In this document: one piece after another, positions 17,960 through 26,840 of the stretch
Position numbering within the stretch: the first letter of the stretch is position 1
Layout of the letters: the number at the start of each line of letters is the position of its first letter
Origin: CAZQQN01 sp964549595
Lineage (GTDB): Bacteria > Bacteroidota > Bacteroidia > CAILMK01 > CAYYUA01
Assembly: GCA_964549595.1 (NCBI GenBank)
Contig: CAZJWK010000004.1
Span: 7,223 to 71,222, forward strand
Length of the DNA stretch: 64,000 nucleotides
Direction of reading: 5' to 3'
Program-made: the position numbers and the translations under genes
Notes under the pieces: model-generated
The model's database searches: none
What the model saw: only the letters and a program-made list of their open reading frames with translations
What the model was told of the DNA's origin: nothing

Positions 17960-18772
17960 TTGACCGACAACCGTCCAATTGGGATTTTTGATTCCGGTGT
18001 TGGTGGCTTGACCATGGCTCACGGGATTCATCAATCTCTCCCGGATGAAAATTTAATTTTTTTCGGTGACACTGCCCATTTGCCTTATGGCGATAAATCC
18101 AACCATGCCATCAGGCATTTTTCAGAAGGTATCATTCGGTTTTTACTCGATCAAAACTGTAAAGCCATTATAATTGCCTGCAATACGGCTTCCTCAGTGG
18201 CCTATCCGTATTTAAAAAAAAAGTTTGGTAGCGATACCCTCATCATTAATGTGATTGATCCAGTTGTAGCCTATTGCCTCAATATTCTGAAAGCTCAAAA
18301 AATAGGAGTGATAGGGACTAAAGGTACGATTCGTTCAAGGGCTTACCCTAAAAAATTCCGGGCTGCACAAAAAGACGTAAAAGTAACCAGCGCTACAACT
18401 CCTTTGTTAGCCCCGATGATAGAAGAAGGTTTTTACAATAACAACATCAGCCAAACCATTATAAACACCTACTTGTCAAAAAAACAATTTGAGGACATTG
18501 AAGTAATGATTCTGGCTTGCACGCACTACCCATTAATAAAAGCCGAGGTGGAAAAATTTTACAAGGGCCTGGTTGACATTGTTGATAACACCAAAGCAAC
18601 CGTTAATCAAATCAAAGGACTTATTGAAGAAAATCAATTAGGTGCGAACGAGGAAAAACACTCCGGCCATTATTTTTACATATCTGACTATACAAAATCC
18701 TTCCAAGAAACAGCCAAGCTTTTCTTCCAAAAGGACATAACATTAGAAGAAAAGGATATCTGGGGTATTTAA
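17960..18772 (+). CDS. murI: Glutamate racemase
   Basis: Interconverts L- and D-glutamate for peptidoglycan. 270 residues. Both catalytic cysteines are present, in IIACNTASSVAYP and LACTHYPLI, along with the N-terminal GIFDSGVGGLT. The start must be the TTG at 17960: the next ATG lies inside the GVGG region and would remove the substrate-binding loop with its catalytic Asp. Fourteen bases after the second Skp gene, hence probably the last gene of this envelope block. Confidence 0.95.
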   Translation: MTDNRPIGIFDSGVGGLTMAHGIHQSLPDENLIFFGDTAHLPYGDKSNHAIRHFSEGIIRFLLDQNCKAIIIACNTASSVAYPYLKKKFGSDTLIINVIDPVVAYCLNILKAQKIGVIGTKGTIRSRAYPKKFRAAQKDVKVTSATTPLLAPMIEEGFYNNNISQTIINTYLSKKQFEDIEVMILACTHYPLIKAEVEKFYKGLVDIVDNTKATVNQIKGLIEENQLGANEEKHSGHYFYISDYTKSFQETAKLFFQKDITLEEKDIWGI

Positions 18773-18873
18773 TTTCAGAACCCCTATCCAGTGGTAGAAC
18801 CTTAAATTTTAATCATAGGCTGAAGGTGGATTTTAACGAATCCTTATAAATTAACTTTATCGGTCACTTTTGC

Positions 18874-18960
18874 CCCGACCTTTAGGTCGGGATTTAAAGT
18901 AAAAAAGAAAGAAAGAAGGCTTTAGCCTTTAAGTTGGTTCATCTAATGGCTAAAGCCATT
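18874..18960. repeat. Cluster of three short palindromes (REP-like)
   Basis: In the 231-base gap between convergent murI and clpX stand three near-perfect palindromes, each with a two-base centre: 18874-18891 (CCCGACCT-TT-AGGTCGGG), 18916-18929 (AAGGCT-TT-AGCCTT) and 18945-18960 (AATGGCT-AA-AGCCATT). The last two share a GGCTTTAGCC / GGCTAAAGCC core. They could act as a bidirectional terminator for the two genes, but their composition is like repetitive extragenic palindromes that are spread in some Bacteroidota. No transposase lies beside them. Confidence 0.6.
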
Positions 18961-19003
18961 GTTATTCAAATACTTAAATTTGTTACACCCCAGTCTGAAG
19001 GCT

Positions 19004-20239
19004 TCAAGCGACTTTTAGTTCATTAAGTTTCATGGCTTGAAGCTTATTTTTGATAAATTTTACGTCCACTTTAAATTCCTTTTTATCTTCTTCCGAAGGC
19101 AAAGAATAAAGGGAATCCATCATTAGCGTTTCTACAAGAGAGCGTAAACCCCTGGCCCCCAAATTAAATTCAATGGCCTTGGAAGCAATTAAGTCTAAAG
19201 CTGCCTCCGAGACCTTTAAGTCAATCCCTTCCATTTTAAACAATTTTTTATACTGCTTGACGAGGGCATTCCTGGGTTGTGTCAAAATCTTTTTCAAGGC
19301 TTCTTTGTCCAAACTATGTAAATAGGTAACTATGGGGAGTCTGCCTATTAATTCGGGTATCAAACCAAATTTTTTCAAATCCTGAGGCATGACATACTGG
19401 AATAAATTTTCATCCACCTTCTGGGAAACTCCGGAAGGACTGTGAAATCCGATATTTTGTTTATTGATACGCTTCTCTATTATTCGTTCTAAACCATCAA
19501 ATGCTCCACCACAAATAAAAAGGATGTTTCGGGTGTTAATAGGGACAAGATTTTGCTCGGGATGCTTCCTGCCTCCTTGAGGGGGAACATAAATCGTATC
19601 GCCTTCAAGTAGTTTTAGCATGGCTTGCTGTACACCCTCCCCTGATACATCCCTTGTGATTGAGGCATTATCCCCTTTTCTTGCAATTTTATCCAGTTCA
19701 TCAATGTAAACTATGCCCCTCTCAGCAGCTTGATTATCCCCGTCAGCAGCCTGCAATAGCCGGGTTAAAATGGTCTCAACATCTTCACCAACGTATCCGG
19801 CTTCGGTGATAACGGTAGCATCGGCAATACAAAACGGAACATCCAAAATATTCGCAATGGTACGTGCCATTAATGTCTTACCGGTACCTGTTTCACCAAT
19901 AAGCAGGATATTGGATTTTTCAATCTTAACTTCTTCATTAGCAGCCCCCTCTTCCATAGAGTGCATTAACCGTTTATAGTGATTGTACACAGCAACGGAA
20001 ATGGCTTTTTTTGCTTCTTCCTGGTCAATAACATGCTTATCCAGATATTCTTTGATTTCTTTGGGCTTATAGATTTTATCAAAGGTAGGCTTGGGAGTTT
20101 GCTTGGTTTGTTCCGCATTTACGATTTTGTAAGCCTCCCCTACGCAATTGTCACAAATAAATCCTTCTTTGCCTTCTATAAGAAAATTAACCTCATTCTT
20201 ACTTCGCCAGCAAAAGGAGCAATAACTATTATTTTTCAT
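19004..20239 (-). CDS. clpX: ATP-dependent Clp protease ATP-binding subunit ClpX
   Basis: AAA+ unfoldase that feeds substrates to ClpP. 411 residues. N-terminal zinc-binding domain with four Cys (CSFC and CDNC pairs, residues about 7-32), Walker A GETGTGKT (about 116-123), Walker B IVYIDELDKI, sensor/arginine-finger region and the IGF loop that docks into ClpP (KQNIGFHSP). Its ATG overlaps the end of clpP by four bases, a coupled clpP-clpX arrangement. Confidence 0.97.
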   Translation of the reverse strand: MKNNSYCSFCWRSKNEVNFLIEGKEGFICDNCVGEAYKIVNAEQTKQTPKPTFDKIYKPKEIKEYLDKHVIDQEEAKKAISVAVYNHYKRLMHSMEEGAANEEVKIEKSNILLIGETGTGKTLMARTIANILDVPFCIADATVITEAGYVGEDVETILTRLLQAADGDNQAAERGIVYIDELDKIARKGDNASITRDVSGEGVQQAMLKLLEGDTIYVPPQGGRKHPEQNLVPINTRNILFICGGAFDGLERIIEKRINKQNIGFHSPSGVSQKVDENLFQYVMPQDLKKFGLIPELIGRLPIVTYLHSLDKEALKKILTQPRNALVKQYKKLFKMEGIDLKVSEAALDLIASKAIEFNLGARGLRSLVETLMMDSLYSLPSEEDKKEFKVDVKFIKNKLQAMKLNELKVA

Positions 20240-20934
20240 ATTTCTTCATCTTCTTGTTTTGGTTTGTTTTTGGTCAATATTTCATCGACCATTCCATAAT
20301 CTTTTGCTTCCTGCGAATCCATCCAATAATCCCTGTCCGCATCTTTTTCTACCTTTTCTTTATCTTGCCCTGTATGATCAGAAATGATTTGGTAGAGCTC
20401 TTTTCGGATTTTCACAATTTCGTTAGCAGTAATTTCAATATCCGCAGCGGGCCCCTGTACACCACCCATAGGTTGATGAATCATAATCCTTGAGTGCCTC
20501 AGCGCTGATCTCCGACTACTTTCACCGGCACAGAGCAAAATAGCACCCATTGAAGCCGCAACTCCGGTACAAATAGTATGAACCACGGGTTGAATGTACT
20601 GCATGGTATCATAGATGCCCAAACCTGCATATACTGCTCCACCGGGACTATTAATGTAAAGATAAATATCACTGGACGGGTCCGTGGATTCCAAAAACAA
20701 CATCTGAGCCTGAATAATATTGGCCACATCATCAGAGACCGGTACGCCCAGGAATATAATCCTGTCCATCATTAACCGGGAAAAGACATCCATTGAAGCA
20801 ACATTCATTGGCCTTTCCTCAATAATGTTAGGTGTAATGTAATTGGAGTAATCATGCAATTTATTACTTCCGATTCCCATGTGTTGGGTAGCAAATTTTT
20901 TAAACTCCTCACCTTGCTTATTTTGGTTACTCAT
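20236..20934 (-). CDS. clpP: ATP-dependent Clp protease proteolytic subunit ClpP
   Basis: Self-compartmentalising serine protease, 232 residues. Catalytic Ser in CTGVAASMGAILLCAG, His in RIMIHQPMGG, and the Asp further on in the KDADRDYWMD region. An N-terminal extension of about 30 residues relative to E. coli includes a likely propeptide. Thirteen bases downstream of tig and overlapping clpX, so tig-clpP-clpX form one operon as in many bacteria. Confidence 0.97.
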   Translation of the reverse strand: MSNQNKQGEEFKKFATQHMGIGSNKLHDYSNYITPNIIEERPMNVASMDVFSRLMMDRIIFLGVPVSDDVANIIQAQMLFLESTDPSSDIYLYINSPGGAVYAGLGIYDTMQYIQPVVHTICTGVAASMGAILLCAGESSRRSALRHSRIMIHQPMGGVQGPAADIEITANEIVKIRKELYQIISDHTGQDKEKVEKDADRDYWMDSQEAKDYGMVDEILTKNKPKQEDEEI

Positions 20935-20947
20935 TATCTTGTGTTTT

Positions 20948-22357
20948 TTAGGTTGTTTTTTCAGTTTCTTCTTCTTCTTGACTATCCGGATTCACGATCT
21001 TCTGAAACTCATTGTAAGTCACAGGTTTCTCAGAAAACTCGACATTTTCCTTGATTTGTTTAAACACTTTGTCTTCTTTTAAAGTAAAGTGAGATTTATA
21101 ATAGTTATTCTGATCCTTCAAATAATTGGAAGCATATTCTTTTACCTTGTCTTCACCAATTTCCCCCATTCCAATCCTGGATACTTCATTTCTAATTAAA
21201 GATTGGGCATATTCCATTACCTCCTCTCCTTCCACACTTATACCATATTGGTCAGCCAAACTATCCACAATAATCATCCACTGGATATCATTTACAAAAT
21301 CCTGGTATTTCTCTTCATGGCTTTTATTGTCTTCTTCCTGCTCGTTTTGTTCTTCTTCTTCCTGAACTTTATCAAACCATTTTTTCAAAAATTCTTCAGG
21401 CAAGCCCTTGTCAAACTTTTCCACAAAGGTATCCTTCACTTCTTTGAAAAGGTGACTATCACTTTCCCTTTCATAGGAAGATTCGAGGGCTTCTTTAATA
21501 GCATTTTTGAATTCCTCGAAATCATTTATTTCCCGGTCGGGAAATACTTCTTTGTAAACTTCCTCATCGATTTCTGCGGGTTGAAAGGTAAAAACAGACT
21601 CAATGTTGATCTTAAAGGTCCCTTCCACATCCTGGATTGTTAATTTATCCGTATCCAGGAACTCCGCCAGTTTTTCATCATCCCCGTATATATCTTTCAA
21701 ATTAACGTTAAGCTCGTCTCCAACCGATTTACCCAATAACGCATCTTTCAACCCTTCTTGGATATCATTAATTTTAACGGCTTTGCTTTTTTCAAGTCCC
21801 CCTTCCAAAGGTTCGTGGTTTTCGTCCAATTCGGTAATTTTTACCCGCAATGACAAATTTTCATCTTCTTCAACCTGATCTTTATTCTCGGATTGTCCCT
21901 TGAGGTTTTTAATCTTTTCGATTTGTTCTTCAATCTCATCCTCGGTAGCCTGAATCTTATACCTCTGAACCGCTCCCAAAAATTCCTGAAGGTCGTAATC
22001 AATTTCTGGCCTTAACCCTACGTCATATTTGAACTCAAAACTATCTTGGTTCTCCCAGTCAGGCTCGCCTTCAGGTTCCTTTTGAAGGGGGTTTAACAGC
22101 AATTTAATGTCATTCTCCTGTATATAATTTTGTAACGATTTATTGACTTGATCCGGGATTAATTGCTTTTTCAAGTCCGGCCCGATCCGTTTTTTCAATA
22201 AATTCAAGGGAGCTTTCCCCTTTCTAAAACCCGGGAGATCAACCTTTTTGCGGTAATTTTTTAGCTCCTTTTCAAATTCTTCTTGGTAATCAGCCGGTTC
22301 GATATGCACGACAAACTCTGCGTCTAAATTGTTCTTTTTTTCTAAATTTACTTCCAA
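20948..22357 (-). CDS. tig: Trigger factor, ribosome-associated chaperone
   Basis: 469 residues. The ribosome-binding signature GFRKGKAP is at about residue 44-51; a PPIase-like middle domain and a long, very acidic C-terminal arm follow (about 290-469, with a Glu-rich stretch near 330). It binds nascent chains at the exit tunnel. The start is a TTG: upstream in frame there is a stop before any ATG, and a later start would cut the ribosome-binding domain. First gene of the tig-clpP-clpX operon; a tRNA-Leu gene lies 44 bases upstream on the same strand. Confidence 0.93.
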   Translation of the reverse strand: MEVNLEKKNNLDAEFVVHIEPADYQEEFEKELKNYRKKVDLPGFRKGKAPLNLLKKRIGPDLKKQLIPDQVNKSLQNYIQENDIKLLLNPLQKEPEGEPDWENQDSFEFKYDVGLRPEIDYDLQEFLGAVQRYKIQATEDEIEEQIEKIKNLKGQSENKDQVEEDENLSLRVKITELDENHEPLEGGLEKSKAVKINDIQEGLKDALLGKSVGDELNVNLKDIYGDDEKLAEFLDTDKLTIQDVEGTFKINIESVFTFQPAEIDEEVYKEVFPDREINDFEEFKNAIKEALESSYERESDSHLFKEVKDTFVEKFDKGLPEEFLKKWFDKVQEEEEQNEQEEDNKSHEEKYQDFVNDIQWMIIVDSLADQYGISVEGEEVMEYAQSLIRNEVSRIGMGEIGEDKVKEYASNYLKDQNNYYKSHFTLKEDKVFKQIKENVEFSEKPVTYNEFQKIVNPDSQEEEETEKTT

Positions 22358-22401
22358 GATACCAGATTTTTCTAAAACAAATTATTAACAACTTCTGAAT
22401 G

Positions 22402-22483
22402 TGCGGATGGGGGGACTCGAACCCCCACACTTTTCAGTACTAGATCCTAAATCTAGCGCGTCTACCAATTCCGCCACATCCGC
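22402..22483 (-). tRNA. tRNA-Leu (anticodon UAG)
   Basis: Read on the minus strand, the 82 bases fold as a class II tRNA: acceptor GCGGATG pairs with CATCCGC followed by discriminator A; the D arm contains AATTGGTAGACGC; the anticodon stem-loop is CTAGA-TTTAGGA-TCTAG with anticodon TAG; a long variable arm, and a T arm GGGGGTTCGAGTCCCCC. It decodes CUA/CUN leucine. The 3' CCA is not encoded. Confidence 0.95.
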
Positions 22484-22659
22484 AATTTTGGATTACAAAA
22501 GTACAATTTCCAAAAAAGCTTGCCATAAAAAGTTTGATCAAGTCTTCAAACTTTATCCTCCTCTTTGACTGAGTGGTAGAACATTTTGTCAATTTTCAAA
22601 GTTTCTTAACATAGAAGGGCAGTTTTTTTTACCTTTCTCATTTCAAAACCCTTAAAAGA

Positions 22660-24915
22660 ATGGCAAATACACAACCAAAGGATGAAAACAGACAAATTGT
22701 CAACGCTTACAGGTCTTTACTCAGGGCCAGTAAACCCTATATAAATCCTGAGGATAAAAGCACCATCCGTAAAGCTTTTAATTTTGCCTTGGATGCTCAT
22801 CAGGGAATGAGGAGAAAGTCAGGGGAGCTTTACATTTTTCATCCTATAGCCGTTGCAACCATTTGTGCCAAAGAAATGAATCTGAGTACCACTTCTATCA
22901 CCTGCGCGCTTTTACATGATGTGGTTGAGGATACCGATGTAACGGCTGAAGATATTGAAGCCACTTTCGGGTCAAAGGTTGCGGGAATCATCAAAGGGTT
23001 AACCAAGATATCAGGTTTTTCCGGGCACACAAAGTCTATGCAGGCTGAAAACTTTCGTAAGATCCTTTTAACCTTGGCAGATGACGTTCGGGTCATTTTG
23101 ATTAAGCTTGCCGACCGCTTGCATAATATGCGAACACTGGATTTCATGCCCTCAAAAAACCAATTGAAAATTGCCTCTGAGACGCTTGAAGTTTATGCAC
23201 CGTTGGCCCATCGATTAGGGCTTTACAATATTAAAACCGAGCTGGAAGATTTAGCATTAAAATATACGGAACCTGAAGTTTACCGTGAAATTGTGAGCAA
23301 GCTTAAATCAAGCAAAAGTCAACGCAGCAGGTTTATTCGAAAATTCACTAACCCCATTCAAAAAAAGCTTGACCAAATCGGTTTGAATTATGAAATAAAA
23401 GGCCGGACTAAATCCATTTACTCCATTTATCGTAAAATGAAAAGCCAGGGAATTCCATTTGAAGAAGTTTACGATATCTTTGCCATAAGAATAATAATGG
23501 ATGCGCCATTAGACCGGGAAAAAGAAATCTGTTGGCGAACTTACTCAGTTATTACTGATACCTATACACCTAATCCTAACCGGTTAAGGGACTGGCTTTC
23601 AACCCCAAAAGCCAATGGCTATGAATCGCTGCATACCACGGTAATGGGTCCGCTTGGTAAATGGGTGGAGGTACAAATACGTACGAGAAGAATGGATGAA
23701 ATAGCTGAAAAAGGTTATGCAGCCCATTGGAAATACAAAGAAAATTCCTTCCAAAAAGAAAGTGGATTGGAAGAATGGATAAAGCGGGTTAGGGAAATGT
23801 TGGAAAATAACACCTCGAATGCCATTGATTTTCTTGATGAATTCAAACTGAACCTGTTTTCTGATGAAGTATTTGTCTTCACGCCGGAAGGCGATACCGT
23901 AAAGCTACCCATAAATGCTACTGCCCTGGATTTTGCGTTTGAAATCCATACCGAAGTGGGATTACAATGTTTTGGTGCCAAAGTCAACCATAAGTTAGTA
24001 CCCTTAAATTATCAACTGCAAAGCGGAGATCAGGTTGAAATCCTTACATCCAAAAAACAAAAGCCCAATCGTGAATGGTTAAACTATGTCATAACAGCTA
24101 AGGCAAAATCTAAAATAAAAACCGCTCTTAAAGAAGAAAAACGAGAATTTGCCCAGCAAGGAAAAGAAATATTGGAAAGGAAATTCAGGCATTTTCAGAT
24201 AAAGCTTAATAGCCAGAAAATCAATGAGTTCACCCATTTCATGAATGAAGAATCCAGTCTTGACTTATTTTATGCCATTTCCAAGGGTAAAATCAGCAGA
24301 GAGGATTTGAATCAGAAGCTGGAAAGTTTCACCAACCAAAAGAAAACTTCAAGCAACGTAAAACAAACGCCAGGAAAACAGACTCCCCTGCAAAAAGATA
24401 CTTCCAAGAAAAAAACGGAAGTGATTTTTGAAGACGGAAGTTACTTCGATTATTCTTTTGCTAAGTGTTGTAATCCGATCCCCGGGGACGATATTTTCGG
24501 ATTTATAACCAAAAACGAGGGTGTGAAAATCCACAGAACAAATTGCCCGAATGGGATCCATTTGATGTCTAAATTCGGCTACCGGATTTTGAATGCAAGA
24601 TGGGCAAGAGAAGACATAAAACCGATTTCTGCATTTACGGTAGGGCTTAAAGTACTCGGAATTGACTCTTTAGGGATGGTCAGTAAAATAACAGATACCA
24701 TTTCCAAGGAGCTAAGAGTAAACATAGATTCTATCACCATTTCCGCCAAAGCCGGTGCCTTCGAAGGTTCAATTATCCTTTATATTTATGATACCAAGCA
24801 TCTGGAAAAATTGATCAATAAATTAGAGTCTCAGGAAGGCATTGAGTCCGTTCATCGCTTCAACCCGGAAAATTCACAAGAATTTAATGAGCCTCAGGTT
24901 GTTAAAAATGAGTAA
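22660..24915 (+). CDS. Bifunctional (p)ppGpp synthetase/hydrolase, RelA/SpoT family
   Basis: 751 residues with the full long-RSH layout: HD hydrolase domain (about 50-190, metal ligands in the HPIAVA and LLHDVVEDTD segments), synthetase domain (about 235-350, RTKSIYSIYRKM and YESLHTTVMGP, AAHWKYKE), TGS domain (about 408-470), a Cys-containing region (FAKCCNPIPGDDIFG and HRTNCPNG) and a C-terminal ACT domain (about 665-735). Intact HD residues favour a SpoT/Rel-type bifunctional enzyme controlling the stringent response. Starts after a 175-base gap behind the tRNA. Confidence 0.95.
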   Translation: MANTQPKDENRQIVNAYRSLLRASKPYINPEDKSTIRKAFNFALDAHQGMRRKSGELYIFHPIAVATICAKEMNLSTTSITCALLHDVVEDTDVTAEDIEATFGSKVAGIIKGLTKISGFSGHTKSMQAENFRKILLTLADDVRVILIKLADRLHNMRTLDFMPSKNQLKIASETLEVYAPLAHRLGLYNIKTELEDLALKYTEPEVYREIVSKLKSSKSQRSRFIRKFTNPIQKKLDQIGLNYEIKGRTKSIYSIYRKMKSQGIPFEEVYDIFAIRIIMDAPLDREKEICWRTYSVITDTYTPNPNRLRDWLSTPKANGYESLHTTVMGPLGKWVEVQIRTRRMDEIAEKGYAAHWKYKENSFQKESGLEEWIKRVREMLENNTSNAIDFLDEFKLNLFSDEVFVFTPEGDTVKLPINATALDFAFEIHTEVGLQCFGAKVNHKLVPLNYQLQSGDQVEILTSKKQKPNREWLNYVITAKAKSKIKTALKEEKREFAQQGKEILERKFRHFQIKLNSQKINEFTHFMNEESSLDLFYAISKGKISREDLNQKLESFTNQKKTSSNVKQTPGKQTPLQKDTSKKKTEVIFEDGSYFDYSFAKCCNPIPGDDIFGFITKNEGVKIHRTNCPNGIHLMSKFGYRILNARWAREDIKPISAFTVGLKVLGIDSLGMVSKITDTISKELRVNIDSITISAKAGAFEGSIILYIYDTKHLEKLINKLESQEGIESVHRFNPENSQEFNEPQVVKNE

Positions 24916-24934
24916 TTTTTTCTTTTTTCCTTTG

Positions 24935-24942
24935 TATTTTTG
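24935..24942 (+). promoter_or_regulatory. Possible -7 element (TATTTTTG) before the Fur gene
   Basis: Exact TAnnTTTG match followed by CCATCC, 31 bases ahead of the Fur-family start and just after the RelA/SpoT stop. No upstream TTTG at 19-21 bases, so tentative. Confidence 0.4.
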
Positions 24943-24973
24943 CCATCCTGATTAACAGATTATTTATGACATT

Positions 24974-25456
24974 ATGACAAAGGAAGAAACACTTGAAGAA
25001 GCCAAGAAACAATTTTCGAAATACTTGGAAGAAAAAAAGCATCGTAAAACCCCAGAAAGATTTGCGGTTTTATCCGAGATTTATTCCAGGGATGACCATT
25101 TTGATGTAGAAATGCTTTACCTGGAATTAAAAAAAAAGAACTATCATATAAGCCGAGCCACGGTTTATAATACCCTTGATTTACTATTGGATTGTGGACT
25201 GGCCATTAAACAACAATTCGGGAATAATGTGGCTTTATACGAAAAAGCCTATGGCTACCGTCAGCATGATCATTTAATCTGCAACTTCTGCGATAAAGTA
25301 TTAGAATTTTGTGACCCCAGAATTCAGCAAACCCAGAACATGGTTGGCGAGCTCTTGAAATTTAATGTGACCCAACATTCATTAACCCTTTATGGCAACC
25401 CTCTATCCGATGAAGAAGGGTATTGCCTTTCCTGCTCAAAAAAGCTTAATGTTTAA
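24974..25456 (+). CDS. Fur family transcriptional regulator
   Basis: 160 residues. Winged-helix DNA-binding half (about 20-95; RKTPERFAVLSEIYSRDDHF and SRATVYNTLDLLLDCG are the family's recognisable segments), then the metal-binding dimerisation half with a HDHLICNFC site and two CxxC pairs (CNFC and CLSC) that would hold structural zinc. Fur-family members sense iron, zinc, manganese or peroxide; which one cannot be decided. Five bases upstream of purA, so the two share a transcript. Confidence 0.93.
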   Translation: MTKEETLEEAKKQFSKYLEEKKHRKTPERFAVLSEIYSRDDHFDVEMLYLELKKKNYHISRATVYNTLDLLLDCGLAIKQQFGNNVALYEKAYGYRQHDHLICNFCDKVLEFCDPRIQQTQNMVGELLKFNVTQHSLTLYGNPLSDEEGYCLSCSKKLNV

Positions 25457-25461
25457 CAATT

Positions 25462-26736
25462 ATGGCCTTAGATATTTTACTGGGACTCCAATGGGGTGAC
25501 GAAGGCAAAGGGAAAATAGTGGATGTCTTAGCCCCGGATTACGATATTGTTGCACGTTTCCAGGGTGGACCTAATGCCGGACACACGCTCAATATAAAAG
25601 GTGAAGAATTGGTATTACACACCATACCCTCAGGCATTATTCATGAAAATGTAATCAATGTAATTGGGGGAGGAATGGTCATTGACCCCACTACACTTGA
25701 TGAAGAAATTGAAAAGCTCCGAAAAAAAGGTTTGTTTGATCCGAATAGACTCTTAATTGCCAAAAATGCCCACTTGATACTTCCTTCCCACAGAAAATTG
25801 GATGAAGCCCAGGAAAATAGTAAAGGGGGAAATAAAATTGGCTCTACTTTAAAGGGTATCGGCCCAAGTTACATGGATAAAACTTCCAGAAAAGGGTTAA
25901 GAATAAGAGATATTTTTGATCCGGATTTTAAACAAAAGTATGAGCTCTTAAAAAAAGAACATTTAGCACTTTTGGATAGGATAAATGCCAAAGGACCTTC
26001 AAAAAATGAGGAAGAAGAATGGCTTAGTGGTATCCAACACTTAAAAAAATTAAACATACAAAATACTGAGGAATACCTGAACCAAAAATTATCCGATGAC
26101 GCCAAAATACTAGCCGAAGGAGCTCAGGGAACTTTTCTTGATCTTGATCTTGGAACCTATCCTTACGTAACTTCATCAAATACCTTAGCAGCCAACGCTT
26201 GTTTGGGATTAGGAATTTCCCCCAAATCAGTAAATAAAATTTATGGGGTTTTTAAAGCTTACACAACCAGAGTCGGTGAAGGACCTTTTCCCACAGAATT
26301 GAATGGCCAAGAGGGAGAAATCCTGAAGGAAAAAGGTAAAGAATACGGTGCTACTACGGGTAGACCCAGACGATGCGGTTGGTTGGATCTCCCGGGCTTG
26401 AATTATGCAATAAAAATCAATGGCGTTACTGACCTTATAATAACTAAGACGGATATTTTCAAAGGGTTTGATGCCATTAAAATCTGTAACGGCTTTGAGA
26501 ATTTGGCGCAAGACGAAGGTTATCCCGAAATTATTAATGAGAGCAATACCATACGGCCCAGATACGAATCCTTTAAAAGCTGGAATTCAGATATTTCTAA
26601 AATTCAACAAAAGACATCCTTACCTGAACCCTTAAGAAATTATTTAAACTTTATTCAGGACCATACGGGAAAAAAAATGACAATCATTTCAACAGGTCCC
26701 AGAAGGAACCAGTATCTATGGGTGCAAAAAATTTAA
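25462..26736 (+). CDS. purA: Adenylosuccinate synthetase
   Basis: GTP-dependent ligation of IMP with aspartate, first committed step to AMP. 424 residues. N-terminal P-loop GLQWGDEGKGKIVD with catalytic Asp, GGPNAGHT with catalytic His, GPSYMDKTSRKG, and the IMP/aspartate loop TTTRVGEGPFPTEL-like segment (YTTRVGEGPFPTEL) followed by TGRPRRCGWLD. Followed by a strong bidirectional terminator. Confidence 0.97.
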   Translation: MALDILLGLQWGDEGKGKIVDVLAPDYDIVARFQGGPNAGHTLNIKGEELVLHTIPSGIIHENVINVIGGGMVIDPTTLDEEIEKLRKKGLFDPNRLLIAKNAHLILPSHRKLDEAQENSKGGNKIGSTLKGIGPSYMDKTSRKGLRIRDIFDPDFKQKYELLKKEHLALLDRINAKGPSKNEEEEWLSGIQHLKKLNIQNTEEYLNQKLSDDAKILAEGAQGTFLDLDLGTYPYVTSSNTLAANACLGLGISPKSVNKIYGVFKAYTTRVGEGPFPTELNGQEGEILKEKGKEYGATTGRPRRCGWLDLPGLNYAIKINGVTDLIITKTDIFKGFDAIKICNGFENLAQDEGYPEIINESNTIRPRYESFKSWNSDISKIQQKTSLPEPLRNYLNFIQDHTGKKMTIISTGPRRNQYLWVQKI

Positions 26737-26782
26737 GCATTTGAAAAAGGCAGAAAATCTTAAAAAATCACTTGCACCAAAT

Positions 26783-26818
26783 AAAAAAGCCTGCTTCAAA
26801 TTTGAAGCAGGCTTTTTT
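26783..26818. terminator. Bidirectional intrinsic terminator between purA and gldN
   Basis: A perfect 36-base palindrome with a GC-containing stem (AGCCTGCTTCAAA and its complement) flanked by six A on the left and six T on the right, so it carries a U-run on both strands. It ends the rightward purA transcript and the leftward T9SS operon transcript. Confidence 0.92.
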
Positions 26819-26840
26819 ATCGAGGTATGGCTTATAAAGT

